A DNA stretch of 15,369 nucleotides from Algoriphagus sp. (GCA_023255285.1 JALRIY010000033.1:1-15369), one strand, 5' to 3'. Positions 1-7,003 are shown, counted from the stretch's first letter. Numbers and translations: made by a program. The notes: generated by a model not told the origin, from the sequence alone.

Positions 1-1151
1 CTGCGAGTAGGGCGAGTATTCTTACTGGATTGGTTGAGCGTACGCATGGCTATACGTTTGGACAAGGGGATATTCAAGAGGCATATGTAGCCCAATCCTA
101 TCCCATAAAGCTTAGGGATGCAGGATACACAACAGGATTTTTTGGGAAGTTTGGTATCAATTACCCCGAATTTGCGATGCTTTTTGATGCAGGGGAGGCA
201 TACGATCGGAATACTCAATTTAAGGATCGAAGGGGGTATTTTTTTAAAAAAATCAAAGAGGATACGGTACATCTTAGCCGATATACTGGTCAACAGGCGA
301 TTGATTTTATTGCGAATGCCCCTACTGAAAAACCATTTATGTTATCCTTAAGCTTTTCTGCTCCACATGCGCATGATGGTGCTGAATTGCAATATTTCTG
401 GTCTTCAGAATACGATACGCTGTACCAAAACCTGATAGTCCCTGATCCATTGCTAACGGAAGACAATTACTTTCAAATGCTTCCAGAATACATACGAACT
501 GGTGAAAACCGGACCAGATGGCATTGGCGCTATGATACTCCAGAAAAATACCAGCGAAGCGTAAAAGGGTATTATAGGATGATTTCTGAAGTAGATGCTG
601 AAATTGGGAAGATCCGAAAAGCCTTGGAGGAAAAAGGACTTGCAGAAAATACAGTCATCATTTTGATGGGGGACAATGGGTATTTTCTAGGAGAAAGGCA
701 GCTTGCAGGGAAATGGTTGATGTATGATAACTCCTTAAAGGTGCCGCTTATTTTATACGATCCAAGGCAAATTGGAGGGGAAAGGAATACTGATTTTGCG
801 CTGAATATAGATATCCCATCTACTATTCTAGATCTCGCTGGAGTAACAGCCCCCAAATCCTGGCAGGGAACTAGCCTTCGATCCAACCAACTGGCCGAGC
901 GAAAAGATTTTCTAACCGAACACCTATGGCAGGTGGATATTATTGCTCCTAGCGAGGCGATTCGAACAGATAGATGGAAGTATTTGCGCTACATCAATGA
1001 TCCTCAGCAGGAAGAACTCTATGACTTGGTGCTAGACCCCTTGGAAACTAATAATTTAGTAGCTGATCCTTTGCATCAAGAGATTCTAAAAGGACTTCGT
1101 ACAAAAATGGAGCAAAAAATTGCCGCTTATCTGAATGCTAAACTCCAATGA
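1..1151 (+). CDS. Sulfatase, formylglycine-dependent (5' end cut by window edge)
   Basis: This is a type I sulfatase that hydrolyses sulfate esters, probably on a sulfated polysaccharide or glycan. The reading frame is open from base 3, where the codons give A-S-R-A-S-I-L-T-G. That is the C/S-x-P/A-S-R-x-x-x-L-T-G sulfatase signature, so the catalytic Cys or Ser that becomes formylglycine lies just outside the window. The TTG at base 30 is therefore not the start. Downstream, the frame shows the family pattern G-F-F-G-K-F-G (bases about 135-155), S-A-P-H-A-H (about 357-374) and G-D-N-G-Y-F-L-G-E followed by G-K-W (about 669-716), which supply metal and sulfate ligands. The C-terminal part has the usual W-K-Y-L-R-Y and E-E-L-Y-D-L-x-x-D-P-x-E-x-N-N-L pattern (about 973-1060). 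The signal peptide and the first third of the protein are missing. The family call is firm; the substrate cannot be read. Confidence 0.95.
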   Translation, partial: ASRASILTGLVERTHGYTFGQGDIQEAYVAQSYPIKLRDAGYTTGFFGKFGINYPEFAMLFDAGEAYDRNTQFKDRRGYFFKKIKEDTVHLSRYTGQQAIDFIANAPTEKPFMLSLSFSAPHAHDGAELQYFWSSEYDTLYQNLIVPDPLLTEDNYFQMLPEYIRTGENRTRWHWRYDTPEKYQRSVKGYYRMISEVDAEIGKIRKALEEKGLAENTVIILMGDNGYFLGERQLAGKWLMYDNSLKVPLILYDPRQIGGERNTDFALNIDIPSTILDLAGVTAPKSWQGTSLRSNQLAERKDFLTEHLWQVDIIAPSEAIRTDRWKYLRYINDPQQEELYDLVLDPLETNNLVADPLHQEILKGLRTKMEQKIAAYLNAKLQ

Positions 1152-1426
1152 ATTAGGATCGGATTTATCCCTTGTTTAAACGATCTGGTGAATCATTCAT
1201 CATCAATCCTTAATTTAATCCTCCTATCCTTTTGATTAAGGAACTGAGAACAATTCTACATATCTTTTTGAGAAGCCTACCTATACTTGAAGAAAATAGC
1301 ATTCCAACCTTCCTTTGCGCTGCACTCAATCCATCATTTAGAGTGAGTACGCTTTAATCTTTGTTGTATTGCAGCAAGAAACTCAAACAACATATTAATC
1401 AATTTAAAAAAAAAACATATCGAAGA
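1152..1426. other. Gene-free spacer between sulfatase and DUF1080 gene
   Basis: No credible reading frame lies here apart from the TTG-started extension of the next gene. An 8-bp inverted repeat, TCCTTAAT (1207-1214) and ATTAAGGA (1235-1242), has a 20-base loop and no T-tract, so it is a poor terminator. I found no exact TTG / TAnnTTTG promoter; the closest -7 candidate is AATCTTTG at 1356-1363, without a suitably placed TTG. Confidence 0.5.
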
Positions 1427-2173
1427 ATGAAAGCGAATCTCTGGTCCCCGTCATATTCAATTACTTCCAAATTCCTTTTGGTTGCTTTGGTCTCAATTTT
1501 CTTTTTAGCATGCAATCCATCCAATAAACAGGAGAATTTGCTTGTAGATGAGGATTGGGAAGTTCTGTTTGATGGATCGTCTACTGAGGCGTTTCGAGGC
1601 TACGGAATAAATGAATTTCCTGAGGGAGTTTGGATCGTAGAAAACGGGATATTGATGACTAACCCAGACACAGCGAATAGGGATTTGATTACCAAAAAAA
1701 GGTACAAGGACTTTGAACTAGAATATGAGTGGGCAGTAGACACAGCAGCAAATTCGGGAGTTTTCTTTCACATGCAGGAAAATCTTTCCATGGAGGCAGG
1801 TAACGGGAATAGTCCAAATTGGATGGATAATTTTGAAATTCAGATTTTGGAGGACACTTATTTTTACGATACCACAGCCATACGATCCGCCGGTTCCTTG
1901 TATGACTTAATTATTCCGACAAATAAAAAGCTAAAGCCCATAGGTGAATTCAATAAAGCGGTACTTTCTCACAAATCTGGTCATGTAGCACATTGGCTCA
2001 ATGGAATTAAAGTTTTGGAATTCACCATAGGTAGTCCGGCAATGGATTCTCTTTTGTCTGTGAGTAAGTTTAAAGAAAATCCCGATTTCCACTCAGACAA
2101 GGAAGGTCATCTCATGTTTCAGCACCATGGACAAAAAGTATATTTTAGAAATATACGAGTAAGGCCACTTTGA
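1427..2173 (+). CDS. DUF1080 (3-keto-disaccharide hydrolase-like) lipoprotein
   Basis: This is a 248-residue lipoprotein of the DUF1080 family, a LamG-like beta-sandwich fold. Members have been linked to hydrolysis of 3-keto-glycosides and to carbohydrate binding. A type II signal peptide ends in the lipobox F-L-A-C at Cys29, so the protein should be anchored in the envelope. Family hallmarks follow in order: W-E-V-L-F-D-G, V-W-I-V-E-N-G, F-E-L-E-Y-E-W, N-S-G-V-F-F-H, F-E-I-Q-I-L-E-D, G-S-L-Y-D-L, V-A-H-W-L-N-G-I-K-V and, at the end, F-R-N-I-R-V-R-P-L. I chose the ATG at 1427 because it puts the signal peptide at the N terminus; a TTG at 1361 would add 22 lysine-rich residues in front of it. 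It follows the sulfatase on the same strand, which fits a shared glycan-degradation role. The family call is firm; the substrate is unknown. Confidence 0.92.
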   Translation: MKANLWSPSYSITSKFLLVALVSIFFLACNPSNKQENLLVDEDWEVLFDGSSTEAFRGYGINEFPEGVWIVENGILMTNPDTANRDLITKKRYKDFELEYEWAVDTAANSGVFFHMQENLSMEAGNGNSPNWMDNFEIQILEDTYFYDTTAIRSAGSLYDLIIPTNKKLKPIGEFNKAVLSHKSGHVAHWLNGIKVLEFTIGSPAMDSLLSVSKFKENPDFHSDKEGHLMFQHHGQKVYFRNIRVRPL

Positions 2174-2190
2174 TTTTTTTTACCAATTAT

Positions 2191-2233
2191 TTTGAAGTTG
2201 ATTATTAATCTACTAAAATTGTAGACTAATAAT
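2191..2233 (+). promoter_or_regulatory. Promoter with overlapping inverted-repeat operator upstream of the sulfhydrylase gene
   Basis: A Bacteroidota-like promoter can be read as TTG (2192-2194), 19 bases, then TAAAATTG (2214-2221), one mismatch from TAnnTTTG. Overlapping it is an inverted repeat, ATTATTAATCTAC (2201-2213) and GTAGACTAATAAT (2221-2233), matching at 12 of 13 positions around the 7-base centre TAAAATT. The palindrome covers the spacer, the -7 element and the probable start site, ending 7 bases before the ATG. That placement is typical of a repressor operator. The Rrf2 regulator encoded one gene downstream is an obvious candidate binder, but this is inference. Confidence 0.6.
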
Positions 2234-2240
2234 TAAACCT

Positions 2241-3551
2241 ATGCACACAGACTTACACTTTGAAACCTTGCAATTACATGCAGGCCAGGAACCAGATCCA
2301 GCTACAGGCTCCCGAGCAGTTCCCATTTACCAAACTACTTCCTATGTCTTTAAAGACACGGACCATGCAGCCAACTTATTTGGGCTAAAAGAATTTGGAA
2401 ATATCTATACCCGGATTATGAATCCCACCACAGATGTTTTTGAAAAAAGGGTAGCTGCTTTGGAAGGAGGAGTGGCAGCTGTAGCTACCTCTTCCGGTCA
2501 GGCAGCACAATTTTTAGCCTTGAATAATTTAGTCCAAGCAGGCGATAATTTTGTCAGTAGCTCCTTTATCTATGGGGGAACCTACAACCAATTTAAAGTG
2601 GCCTTCAAGCGGCTTGGCGTAGAAGTTCGCTTCGCAAATGGCGATGACCCGCTTGAATTTGAACAATTAATCGACCAAAAAACCAAAGCCATCTATCTGG
2701 AAACAATTGGAAATCCCCGTTTGAATATCCCAGATTTTGAAAAATTTGCAGCGTTGGCTAGAAAACACGACCTCCCTCTCGTCGTAGACAACACCTTTGG
2801 AGCCGGTGGCTACCTCGCCCAACCCATTAAACATGGCGCCAATATCGTCGTGGAGTCAGCTACCAAATGGATTGGAGGCCATGGCACAAGTATCGGAGGG
2901 GTGATTGTGGACGGTGGTAATTACAACTGGGGCAATGGCAAATTTCCACAGTTTACAGAGCCATCTGAAGGCTACCATGGCCTAAAATTTTGGGATATTT
3001 TTGGTGAGGGAAATCCCCTGGGACTTCCAAATATTGCCTTTAGCATCCGCGCTCGAGTAGAGGGATTACGAGATTTTGGTCCTTCCCTGAGTCCATTTAA
3101 TTCATTTTTACTGCTCCAAGGACTAGAAACTCTGTCCCTACGTGTTCACCGTCATGCCGAAAATGCGCTAGCCCTTGCTACCTGGTTAGAAAGCCACCCT
3201 GCAGTGGACTTTGTCTACTATCCTGGATTGGCCTCTAGTCCTTACCATCACCTTGCCAAAAAATATTTGCAAAATGGATTTGGTGGGGTAGTACAATTTG
3301 GAATTCTAGGAGGAGCGGAGCAAGGCAAGAAATTCATTAATTCACTTCAATTGGTGAGTCACTTGGCTAATGTTGGCGATGCCAAAACCTTAGCCATTCA
3401 TCCTGCCTCTACCACCCATGAGCAACTTTCAGAAGTAGAGCAAAAGCAGGCAGGAGTGCTTCCAAATTTGATTCGAATAAGTGTGGGGCTCGAGCATATC
3501 GAGGATATCAAAAATGATTTCGAGCAGGCTTTTTCTAAGTTGAACCGGTAA
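2241..3551 (+). CDS. metY: O-acetylhomoserine sulfhydrylase (PLP-dependent)
   Basis: This is a 436-residue cytoplasmic enzyme of the Cys/Met-metabolism PLP family. It is expected to make homocysteine from O-acetylhomoserine and sulfide in methionine synthesis by direct sulfhydrylation. The N-terminal F-E-T-L-Q-L-H-A-G-Q-E-P-D and A-V-P-I-Y-Q-T-T-S-Y-V-F are characteristic of the sulfhydrylase branch. Other features are Y-T-R-I-M-N-P-T at about 56-63, V-V-D-N-T-F with the PLP-ring aspartate at D183, and S-A-T-K-W-I-G-G-H with the Schiff-base lysine at K209. Length is normal for the family. The long insert after the lysine motif and F-N-S-F-L-L-L-Q-G-L-E-T-L-S-L-R favour O-acetylhomoserine sulfhydrylase over cystathionine gamma-synthase, though sequence alone cannot fully exclude related activities. 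The gene sits behind a palindromic operator-like site and ahead of an Rrf2 regulator. Confidence 0.95.
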   Translation: MHTDLHFETLQLHAGQEPDPATGSRAVPIYQTTSYVFKDTDHAANLFGLKEFGNIYTRIMNPTTDVFEKRVAALEGGVAAVATSSGQAAQFLALNNLVQAGDNFVSSSFIYGGTYNQFKVAFKRLGVEVRFANGDDPLEFEQLIDQKTKAIYLETIGNPRLNIPDFEKFAALARKHDLPLVVDNTFGAGGYLAQPIKHGANIVVESATKWIGGHGTSIGGVIVDGGNYNWGNGKFPQFTEPSEGYHGLKFWDIFGEGNPLGLPNIAFSIRARVEGLRDFGPSLSPFNSFLLLQGLETLSLRVHRHAENALALATWLESHPAVDFVYYPGLASSPYHHLAKKYLQNGFGGVVQFGILGGAEQGKKFINSLQLVSHLANVGDAKTLAIHPASTTHEQLSEVEQKQAGVLPNLIRISVGLEHIEDIKNDFEQAFSKLNR

Positions 3552-3595
3552 ATTCCTGCCCAGTCCCAGTGGTGGGTGGGATTAGTGGAAGTATC

Positions 3596-3631
3596 AGGGG
3601 GAGAAGCAACAAAAGATGACTTTCTCCCCCT
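3596..3631. terminator. Stem-loop after the sulfhydrylase gene, possible terminator
   Basis: AGGGGGAGAA (3596-3605) and TTCTCCCCCT (3622-3631) form a perfect 10-bp stem with a 16-base loop, 45 bases after the sulfhydrylase stop codon. Neither side has a clear T-tract, so intrinsic termination is uncertain. It could instead protect the mRNA 3' end or reduce read-through into the Rrf2 gene. Confidence 0.45.
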
Positions 3632-3760
3632 CACTGAATAGACTCGGCAACCTTGTTTTCTTATGCTAGGGATTAAAAAAACAGCAATTGTTCCAATAGT
3701 GTCGAATCCCACATTGAACATTTTTTGGTAACTTGTCTTGCCTATTCAGTAACACATTCC

Positions 3761-4174
3761 ATGCTCAATAAAAAAACTCGCTACGCTTTACAGGCCCTTC
3801 AATACTTAATGGACCACAGAGCTGAAGGACCTATTCTCATCGCTCAGATTGCAAGTGAAAAACAAATTCCGTTAAAATTTTTAGAGAATATTCTTCTTGA
3901 ACTGAAAAAAATGGAGGTTTTGAGTAGTAAAAAAGGCAAAGGAGGGGGCTATTTTCTAAGCCCGGAGGCCATCCACACCCCTTTGGCAAAAATCATTCGG
4001 GTCATCGAAGGACCCATTGCCATGCTTCCCTGTACTAGTCTTAATTTTTATGAGCGATGTGAGAATTGTGATGAGAAAAGTTGTGGATTACATGCCACCA
4101 TGGTAATGGTAAGAGATGCTACACTAAAAGTCCTAAGTGCCAAAACTATCGGTGATCTGGCCAAACGAAATTAG
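3761..4174 (+). CDS. Rrf2-family transcriptional regulator, probable Fe-S or cysteine sensor
   Basis: This is a 137-residue DNA-binding protein of the Rrf2 family (IscR, NsrR, CymR relatives). The N-terminal winged helix is clear: K-T-R-Y-A-L-Q-A-L-Q-Y-L (5-16), I-A-S-E-K-Q-I-P-L-K-F-L-E-N-I-L (30-45) and S-S-K-K-G-K-G-G-G-Y-F-L (55-66). The C-terminal half holds four cysteines, C91, C100, C103 and C108, in the region where IscR and NsrR carry their three cluster ligands; the spacing C-x8-C-x2-C-x4-C differs from both. CymR, the Rrf2 repressor of cysteine metabolism in Firmicutes, lacks such cysteines. I chose the ATG at 3761 because it starts the protein at the canonical M-L-N-K-K-T-R-Y; a TTG at 3725 would add 12 residues without similarity. 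The position after the sulfhydrylase gene suggests control of sulfur assimilation. Confidence 0.93.
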   Translation: MLNKKTRYALQALQYLMDHRAEGPILIAQIASEKQIPLKFLENILLELKKMEVLSSKKGKGGGYFLSPEAIHTPLAKIIRVIEGPIAMLPCTSLNFYERCENCDEKSCGLHATMVMVRDATLKVLSAKTIGDLAKRN

Positions 4175-4480
4175 GACCACATCCAGACACTCATTAACTA
4201 GTTTCAGTAGTAAGGATTTTTCTCTATCCATTTTATTTACCAAATACAGCTGCTACCCGTATTTTTGGCAGTAGCAGTAGTGCTTTTCAAATTTAGTGGT
4301 TCTACCATTTACACACCAGATTGGAGGGAATAGCGTTCAATGGAGTAAGTCTAACCTATAATTTTGATTGAAATGTCAACTAGAAGGTAGTCACATGGAA
4401 TAAATCTATTTTCATTCAAGGATTTTAGTTCTCAATATTGATTCTATATATAGTACTTACGACTACCTGCTTCTTGTTGG

Positions 4481-4576
4481 GATTGATGGGCTGTTTAGCT
4501 ACAAGACAGTTCATAGTATCAATCTTCCTGAGGAAACAAAAGTTTCCTCTCCCAAACAGGCATACCAAGGATTGAT
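4481..4576. ncRNA. Candidate structured RNA with competing stems
   Basis: A perfect 8-bp hairpin, GAGGAAAC (4530-4537), loop AAAA, GTTTCCTC (4542-4549), is flanked by GATTGAT (4481-4487), ATCAATC (4518-4524) and a second GATTGAT (4570-4576). The middle segment can pair with either outer copy. The left pairing encloses a further CTGT (4491-4494) / ACAG (4506-4509) stem; the right pairing encloses the 8-bp hairpin. Two exclusive folds of this kind resemble an attenuator or riboswitch-like element. No terminator T-tract or known RNA family was recognised, so this is tentative. The strand is undetermined. Confidence 0.25.
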
Positions 4577-4770
4577 CTCTTACCACTATATAAATATAAA
4601 AGGAACACTAATTGGGTTTTTTAGAAAAACATCCTAGTGAAAAAAACCTTATTTAGACTATAGCTTACCTGATTGAAGTTCATTTTAATGAGCTGTGGTC
4701 TTCGTACTGTCGTCTGACGACGATTATCCGCAAGTTTTAGTACTCAGTTGGGACTACTGGCATAATTGCG

Positions 4771-4816
4771 AATAATAATATAATATTTATATATATTATT
4801 AATATATTTTATATAA
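4771..4816. other. 46-base pure A/T tract upstream of the envelope operon
   Basis: Every base from 4771 to 4816 is A or T, and with one C the AT-rich run continues to 4826. It lies about 85 bases ahead of the lipoprotein start. Such tracts are bent or easily melted and could serve as an UP-like element or a nucleoid-protein site. The function is inferred only. Confidence 0.5.
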
Positions 4817-4900
4817 CTAAAATTTAGTTTGCAAAAATTATGGTATTGTTGGGATTTGAATTTCTTATCTCCTTTTTTCGTGTATATAAACTTAAACTTA

Positions 4901-5413
4901 ATGTACAAATACACTAGTTTACTTTCCCATCTATTTTTGCTTTTTATCGGACTGTCTGCATGTACAGGAAGTACTGCTACGGAGCAACTTGAATCCCCTG
5001 AGTTGCAGCTTATGGCCGAAGGTCCCTTGTATGCAGGGGTCAATTCATCTACAGCAACCTGGGAGTTTGATGTGGCTCAACTTCTTGGAGAAGGTAACAA
5101 GAAAATTACTGAAGCACGCATTACCTCAGTAGAGGTGCTGCTCGTGGCAACAGATAATCTTCCTGCCATGGAGAAAATGGTATTTGAGATTACCTCAAAA
5201 AATACACCCATGAAGCGAGTAGGATTGTATGAAGGAGCAATTACCTCAGGTCAGTCATTTACTTTGACTATTGCAGACGAACAAGAGAATCTCGCTTCTG
5301 TATTCTCAGATGGTAAAATGACTTTTGTAGGTGACTTTGATGTGCTGGATGAGGAGTACCTAGGGAATGTAGAATTCACACTCAAAGTCAAGTTTGAATT
5401 AGGAATAAAATAA
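4901..5413 (+). CDS. Hypothetical lipoprotein, first gene of a three-gene envelope operon
   Basis: This is a 170-residue protein that I cannot assign to a named family. The signal peptide M-Y-K-Y-T-S-L-L-S-H followed by a leucine- and phenylalanine-rich core ends in the lipobox L-S-A-C with Cys21, so it is very likely a lipoprotein. The mature part is rich in alternating hydrophobic and polar residues with few helices predicted by eye (A-T-W-E-F-D-V, I-T-S-V-E-V-L-L-V-A, V-E-F-T-L-K-V-K-F-E-L), suggesting a beta-sandwich. It has no cysteines beyond the lipid anchor. The ATG at 4901 places the lipobox at the expected distance; the frame is open upstream to 4829 but that extension has no signal-peptide logic. 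Only 21 bases separate it from the DUF2147 gene, so the two are probably co-transcribed. Confidence 0.85.
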   Translation: MYKYTSLLSHLFLLFIGLSACTGSTATEQLESPELQLMAEGPLYAGVNSSTATWEFDVAQLLGEGNKKITEARITSVEVLLVATDNLPAMEKMVFEITSKNTPMKRVGLYEGAITSGQSFTLTIADEQENLASVFSDGKMTFVGDFDVLDEEYLGNVEFTLKVKFELGIK

Positions 5414-5434
5414 AATCACCTAACTACTAGTTTA

Positions 5435-5881
5435 ATGATGAAAAATTTAATCGCTGTATGTGCCTTTCTATTTGTTTGTCTAGCAGCCAAAGCACAAGAT
5501 GCCAATGCCATCGTTGGGGTATGGGAACCAGGAAATGGCAAAGCAAGAGTGAAAATTGATAATATTGATGGGAAGTTTTATGGTCGGATTGTGTGGTTAA
5601 AAGAACCTAATGATCCGGCAACGGGTAAGCCAAAAACAGATGTGAATAATTCGGATGCAAGTATGAAAAATGTACCACTAAGAGGCTATCGGATGCTGAA
5701 GGATTTTCAATACAAGGGAAAAGGCATATGGGAAGAAGGCACTATCTATGATCCTGAGTCGGGAAATACGTATACTTCTGTAATCACAATGAAGGATGAA
5801 AATACACTCGATATACGAGGCTATGTAGGTGTAAAAACCTTTGGTCGCTCCGATACCTGGAGAAGATTAAAAGTAAACTAA
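5435..5881 (+). CDS. DUF2147 secreted protein
   Basis: This is a 148-residue exported protein of the DUF2147 family, a small lipocalin-like beta-barrel of unknown function found widely in Bacteroidota and Proteobacteria. A type I signal peptide ends at A-K-A before Q21. Family marks are I-V-G-V-W-E-P-G-N-G-K-A-R-V (26-39), G-K-F-Y-G-R-I-V-W-L (46-55), W-E-E-G-T-I-Y-D-P-E-S-G-N-T-Y (about 99-113) and L-D-I-R-G-Y-V-G-V-K-T-F-G-R-S-D-T-W-R-R at the end. Length is normal. Two consecutive ATG codons open the frame (5435 and 5438), and either could be used. It is the second gene of the operon, with 21 bases before it and 12 bases after it. Periplasmic or outer-membrane-associated location is inferred from the signal peptide; biochemical function is unknown. 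Confidence 0.92.
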   Translation: MMKNLIAVCAFLFVCLAAKAQDANAIVGVWEPGNGKARVKIDNIDGKFYGRIVWLKEPNDPATGKPKTDVNNSDASMKNVPLRGYRMLKDFQYKGKGIWEEGTIYDPESGNTYTSVITMKDENTLDIRGYVGVKTFGRSDTWRRLKVN

Positions 5882-5893
5882 GACGGACTCGCC

Positions 5894-7003
5894 ATGAAGG
5901 TAAAAATTACAGTAGTAACGCTTATTTTATTTTTTGCGGTTGGTTTTCCACTTCTCGCCCAAGATGAAGACGAGGAAGATTGGGATGCCTACGGAGACTT
6001 AGCGCTCGTAGATGATGCCCTAGTTAAGCGTTTTGCCAAGCCTACCATTGTAGGAATGAGTCCAACACGCTTTTTTAATTTATCGTATGATCGTCAGTTG
6101 CCTTATGCCATGAAACTTTCAGAAGTACGGTATCCTGCTAGTGGCAATTCTGGTTGGGGGGTGGATGAGGAGGCATCAGTAAATACAAGTGGGGAAGTGA
6201 CCTATACGGGAGGAATGAGATTCATTTCGAATATCCCAATTATTTCTAAAGCGAGTCTGGTCTGGCAAACAGGCCTGAATTACGTGCGTACCGGCTATTC
6301 AATTTCAGCTCCAGCAGGGCAAACTAAATTATCAGTGCTTGAAAGTTCGCTGAATGAGCAAGGGTTAAACAATTTGAGTTGGGCAAATACTGTTTTCGTT
6401 CCGGTAAGCGAGCAAAACTTCCTGATTTTTCAAGGATCACTTGACCTGAGTGGTAATTACAACTGGAATTTGCAGCCCTTAGGGACGGTGAGATGGAGCT
6501 TGGCCGCGATTTATGGAAAGCGTGTTAGCGAAACGAAACGCTGGGGTTTTGGTCTTGCAAGAACCTACCGCGTGGGCAATCTCAACTACGTGCCCGTGAT
6601 CCTATATGACTTCACCAGTCCAAATAGAAAGTGGGGGACGGAGATCCTTTTTCCCGCAAGGGCACATGGACGGTACAATTTCAGTAAGAATTCACTCTTG
6701 CTATTCGGATATGAGCTCGAAGGGCAGTCCTATCGCATTGATGCACTTTCCAAAGGAGACAATAGCTATGAGATTCGAAGAGGGGAGTTGAGGCCAAGGC
6801 TCGAACTGCAAAAGCAACTTTCTGGTCCGTTTTGGTTCAATATCCAAGCTGGATACCGCATTGATTATTCCTTTGATGTGGATGAGTTGCCGGATGGGAA
6901 AGATTTTTTCAGAGGCTTCTTTGGCGAGCAGCCCTTTGCCATGCGCAATACACTCGGCACTGCACTATACTTCAACATCGGCATTAGCTTCGTGACCTTG
7001 TAA
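5894..7003 (+). CDS. Probable outer-membrane beta-barrel protein (DUF6268-like)
   Basis: This is a 369-residue exported protein ending in a phenylalanine-containing strand (F-N-I-G-I-S-F-V-T-L), as outer-membrane barrels do. The signal peptide M-K-V-K-I-T-V-V-T-L-I-L is cleaved after L-L-A at Q23 and is followed by an acidic stretch, D-E-D-E-E-D-W-D. The body has many short amphipathic strands with aromatic girdle residues: L-V-W-Q-T-G-L-N-Y, F-L-I-F-Q-G-S-L-D-L, W-S-L-A-A-I-Y-G-K, W-G-F-G-L-A-R-T-Y-R-V, L-L-F-G-Y-E-L-E-G and F-W-F-N-I-Q-A-G-Y-R-I-D-Y. By eye it resembles the Bacteroidota DUF6268 barrel family, but I cannot confirm that without a profile search. It begins 12 bases after the DUF2147 stop and ends just before a strong terminator, so it closes the operon. 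Porin, receptor or structural roles cannot be distinguished. Confidence 0.85.
   Translation: MKVKITVVTLILFFAVGFPLLAQDEDEEDWDAYGDLALVDDALVKRFAKPTIVGMSPTRFFNLSYDRQLPYAMKLSEVRYPASGNSGWGVDEEASVNTSGEVTYTGGMRFISNIPIISKASLVWQTGLNYVRTGYSISAPAGQTKLSVLESSLNEQGLNNLSWANTVFVPVSEQNFLIFQGSLDLSGNYNWNLQPLGTVRWSLAAIYGKRVSETKRWGFGLARTYRVGNLNYVPVILYDFTSPNRKWGTEILFPARAHGRYNFSKNSLLLFGYELEGQSYRIDALSKGDNSYEIRRGELRPRLELQKQLSGPFWFNIQAGYRIDYSFDVDELPDGKDFFRGFFGEQPFAMRNTLGTALYFNIGISFVTL

Larger units (their letters stand above)
4175..4900. other. 726-base gene-free stretch with RNA-like structure and an A/T tract
   Basis: No convincing protein gene was found on either strand; the open frames are short and lack family motifs. 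Structural elements include a 7-bp inverted repeat CTGCTAC (4250-4256) / GTAGCAG (4271-4277). A hairpin at 4530-4549 is flanked by three complementary 7-base segments (listed separately). Bases 4771-4816 are exclusively A or T. No exact TAnnTTTG promoter was found just before the lipoprotein gene; TTAGTTTG at 4824-4831 is the nearest. The stretch could be a decayed gene, an RNA locus or a long upstream region. Confidence 0.5.

Noticed and set aside
1207..1242. 8-bp inverted repeat after the sulfatase gene as terminator.
   Set aside because: A/T-rich stem, 20-base loop and no T-tract; not a convincing intrinsic terminator.
1361..1426. N-terminal extension of the DUF1080 protein from a TTG start.
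   Set aside because: It would place 22 lysine-rich residues before a normal lipoprotein signal peptide; the ATG at 1427 gives a proper start.
4680..4770. Possible fragment of a mobile element or decayed gene (minus-strand frame with R-R-Q-T-T-V-R-R-P-Q-L).
   Set aside because: The frame is short, has no recognisable family motif, and no terminal repeats or target duplications were found.
4829..4900. N-terminal extension of the 4901 lipoprotein gene from a non-ATG start.
   Set aside because: The added residues would bury the signal peptide; the ATG at 4901 places the lipobox cysteine at position 21, as expected.
4744..5043. 99-residue open frame on the minus strand.
   Set aside because: Its middle and C-terminal parts are the translated A/T tract, and the rest is the complement of the lipoprotein gene; no motif or start signal.
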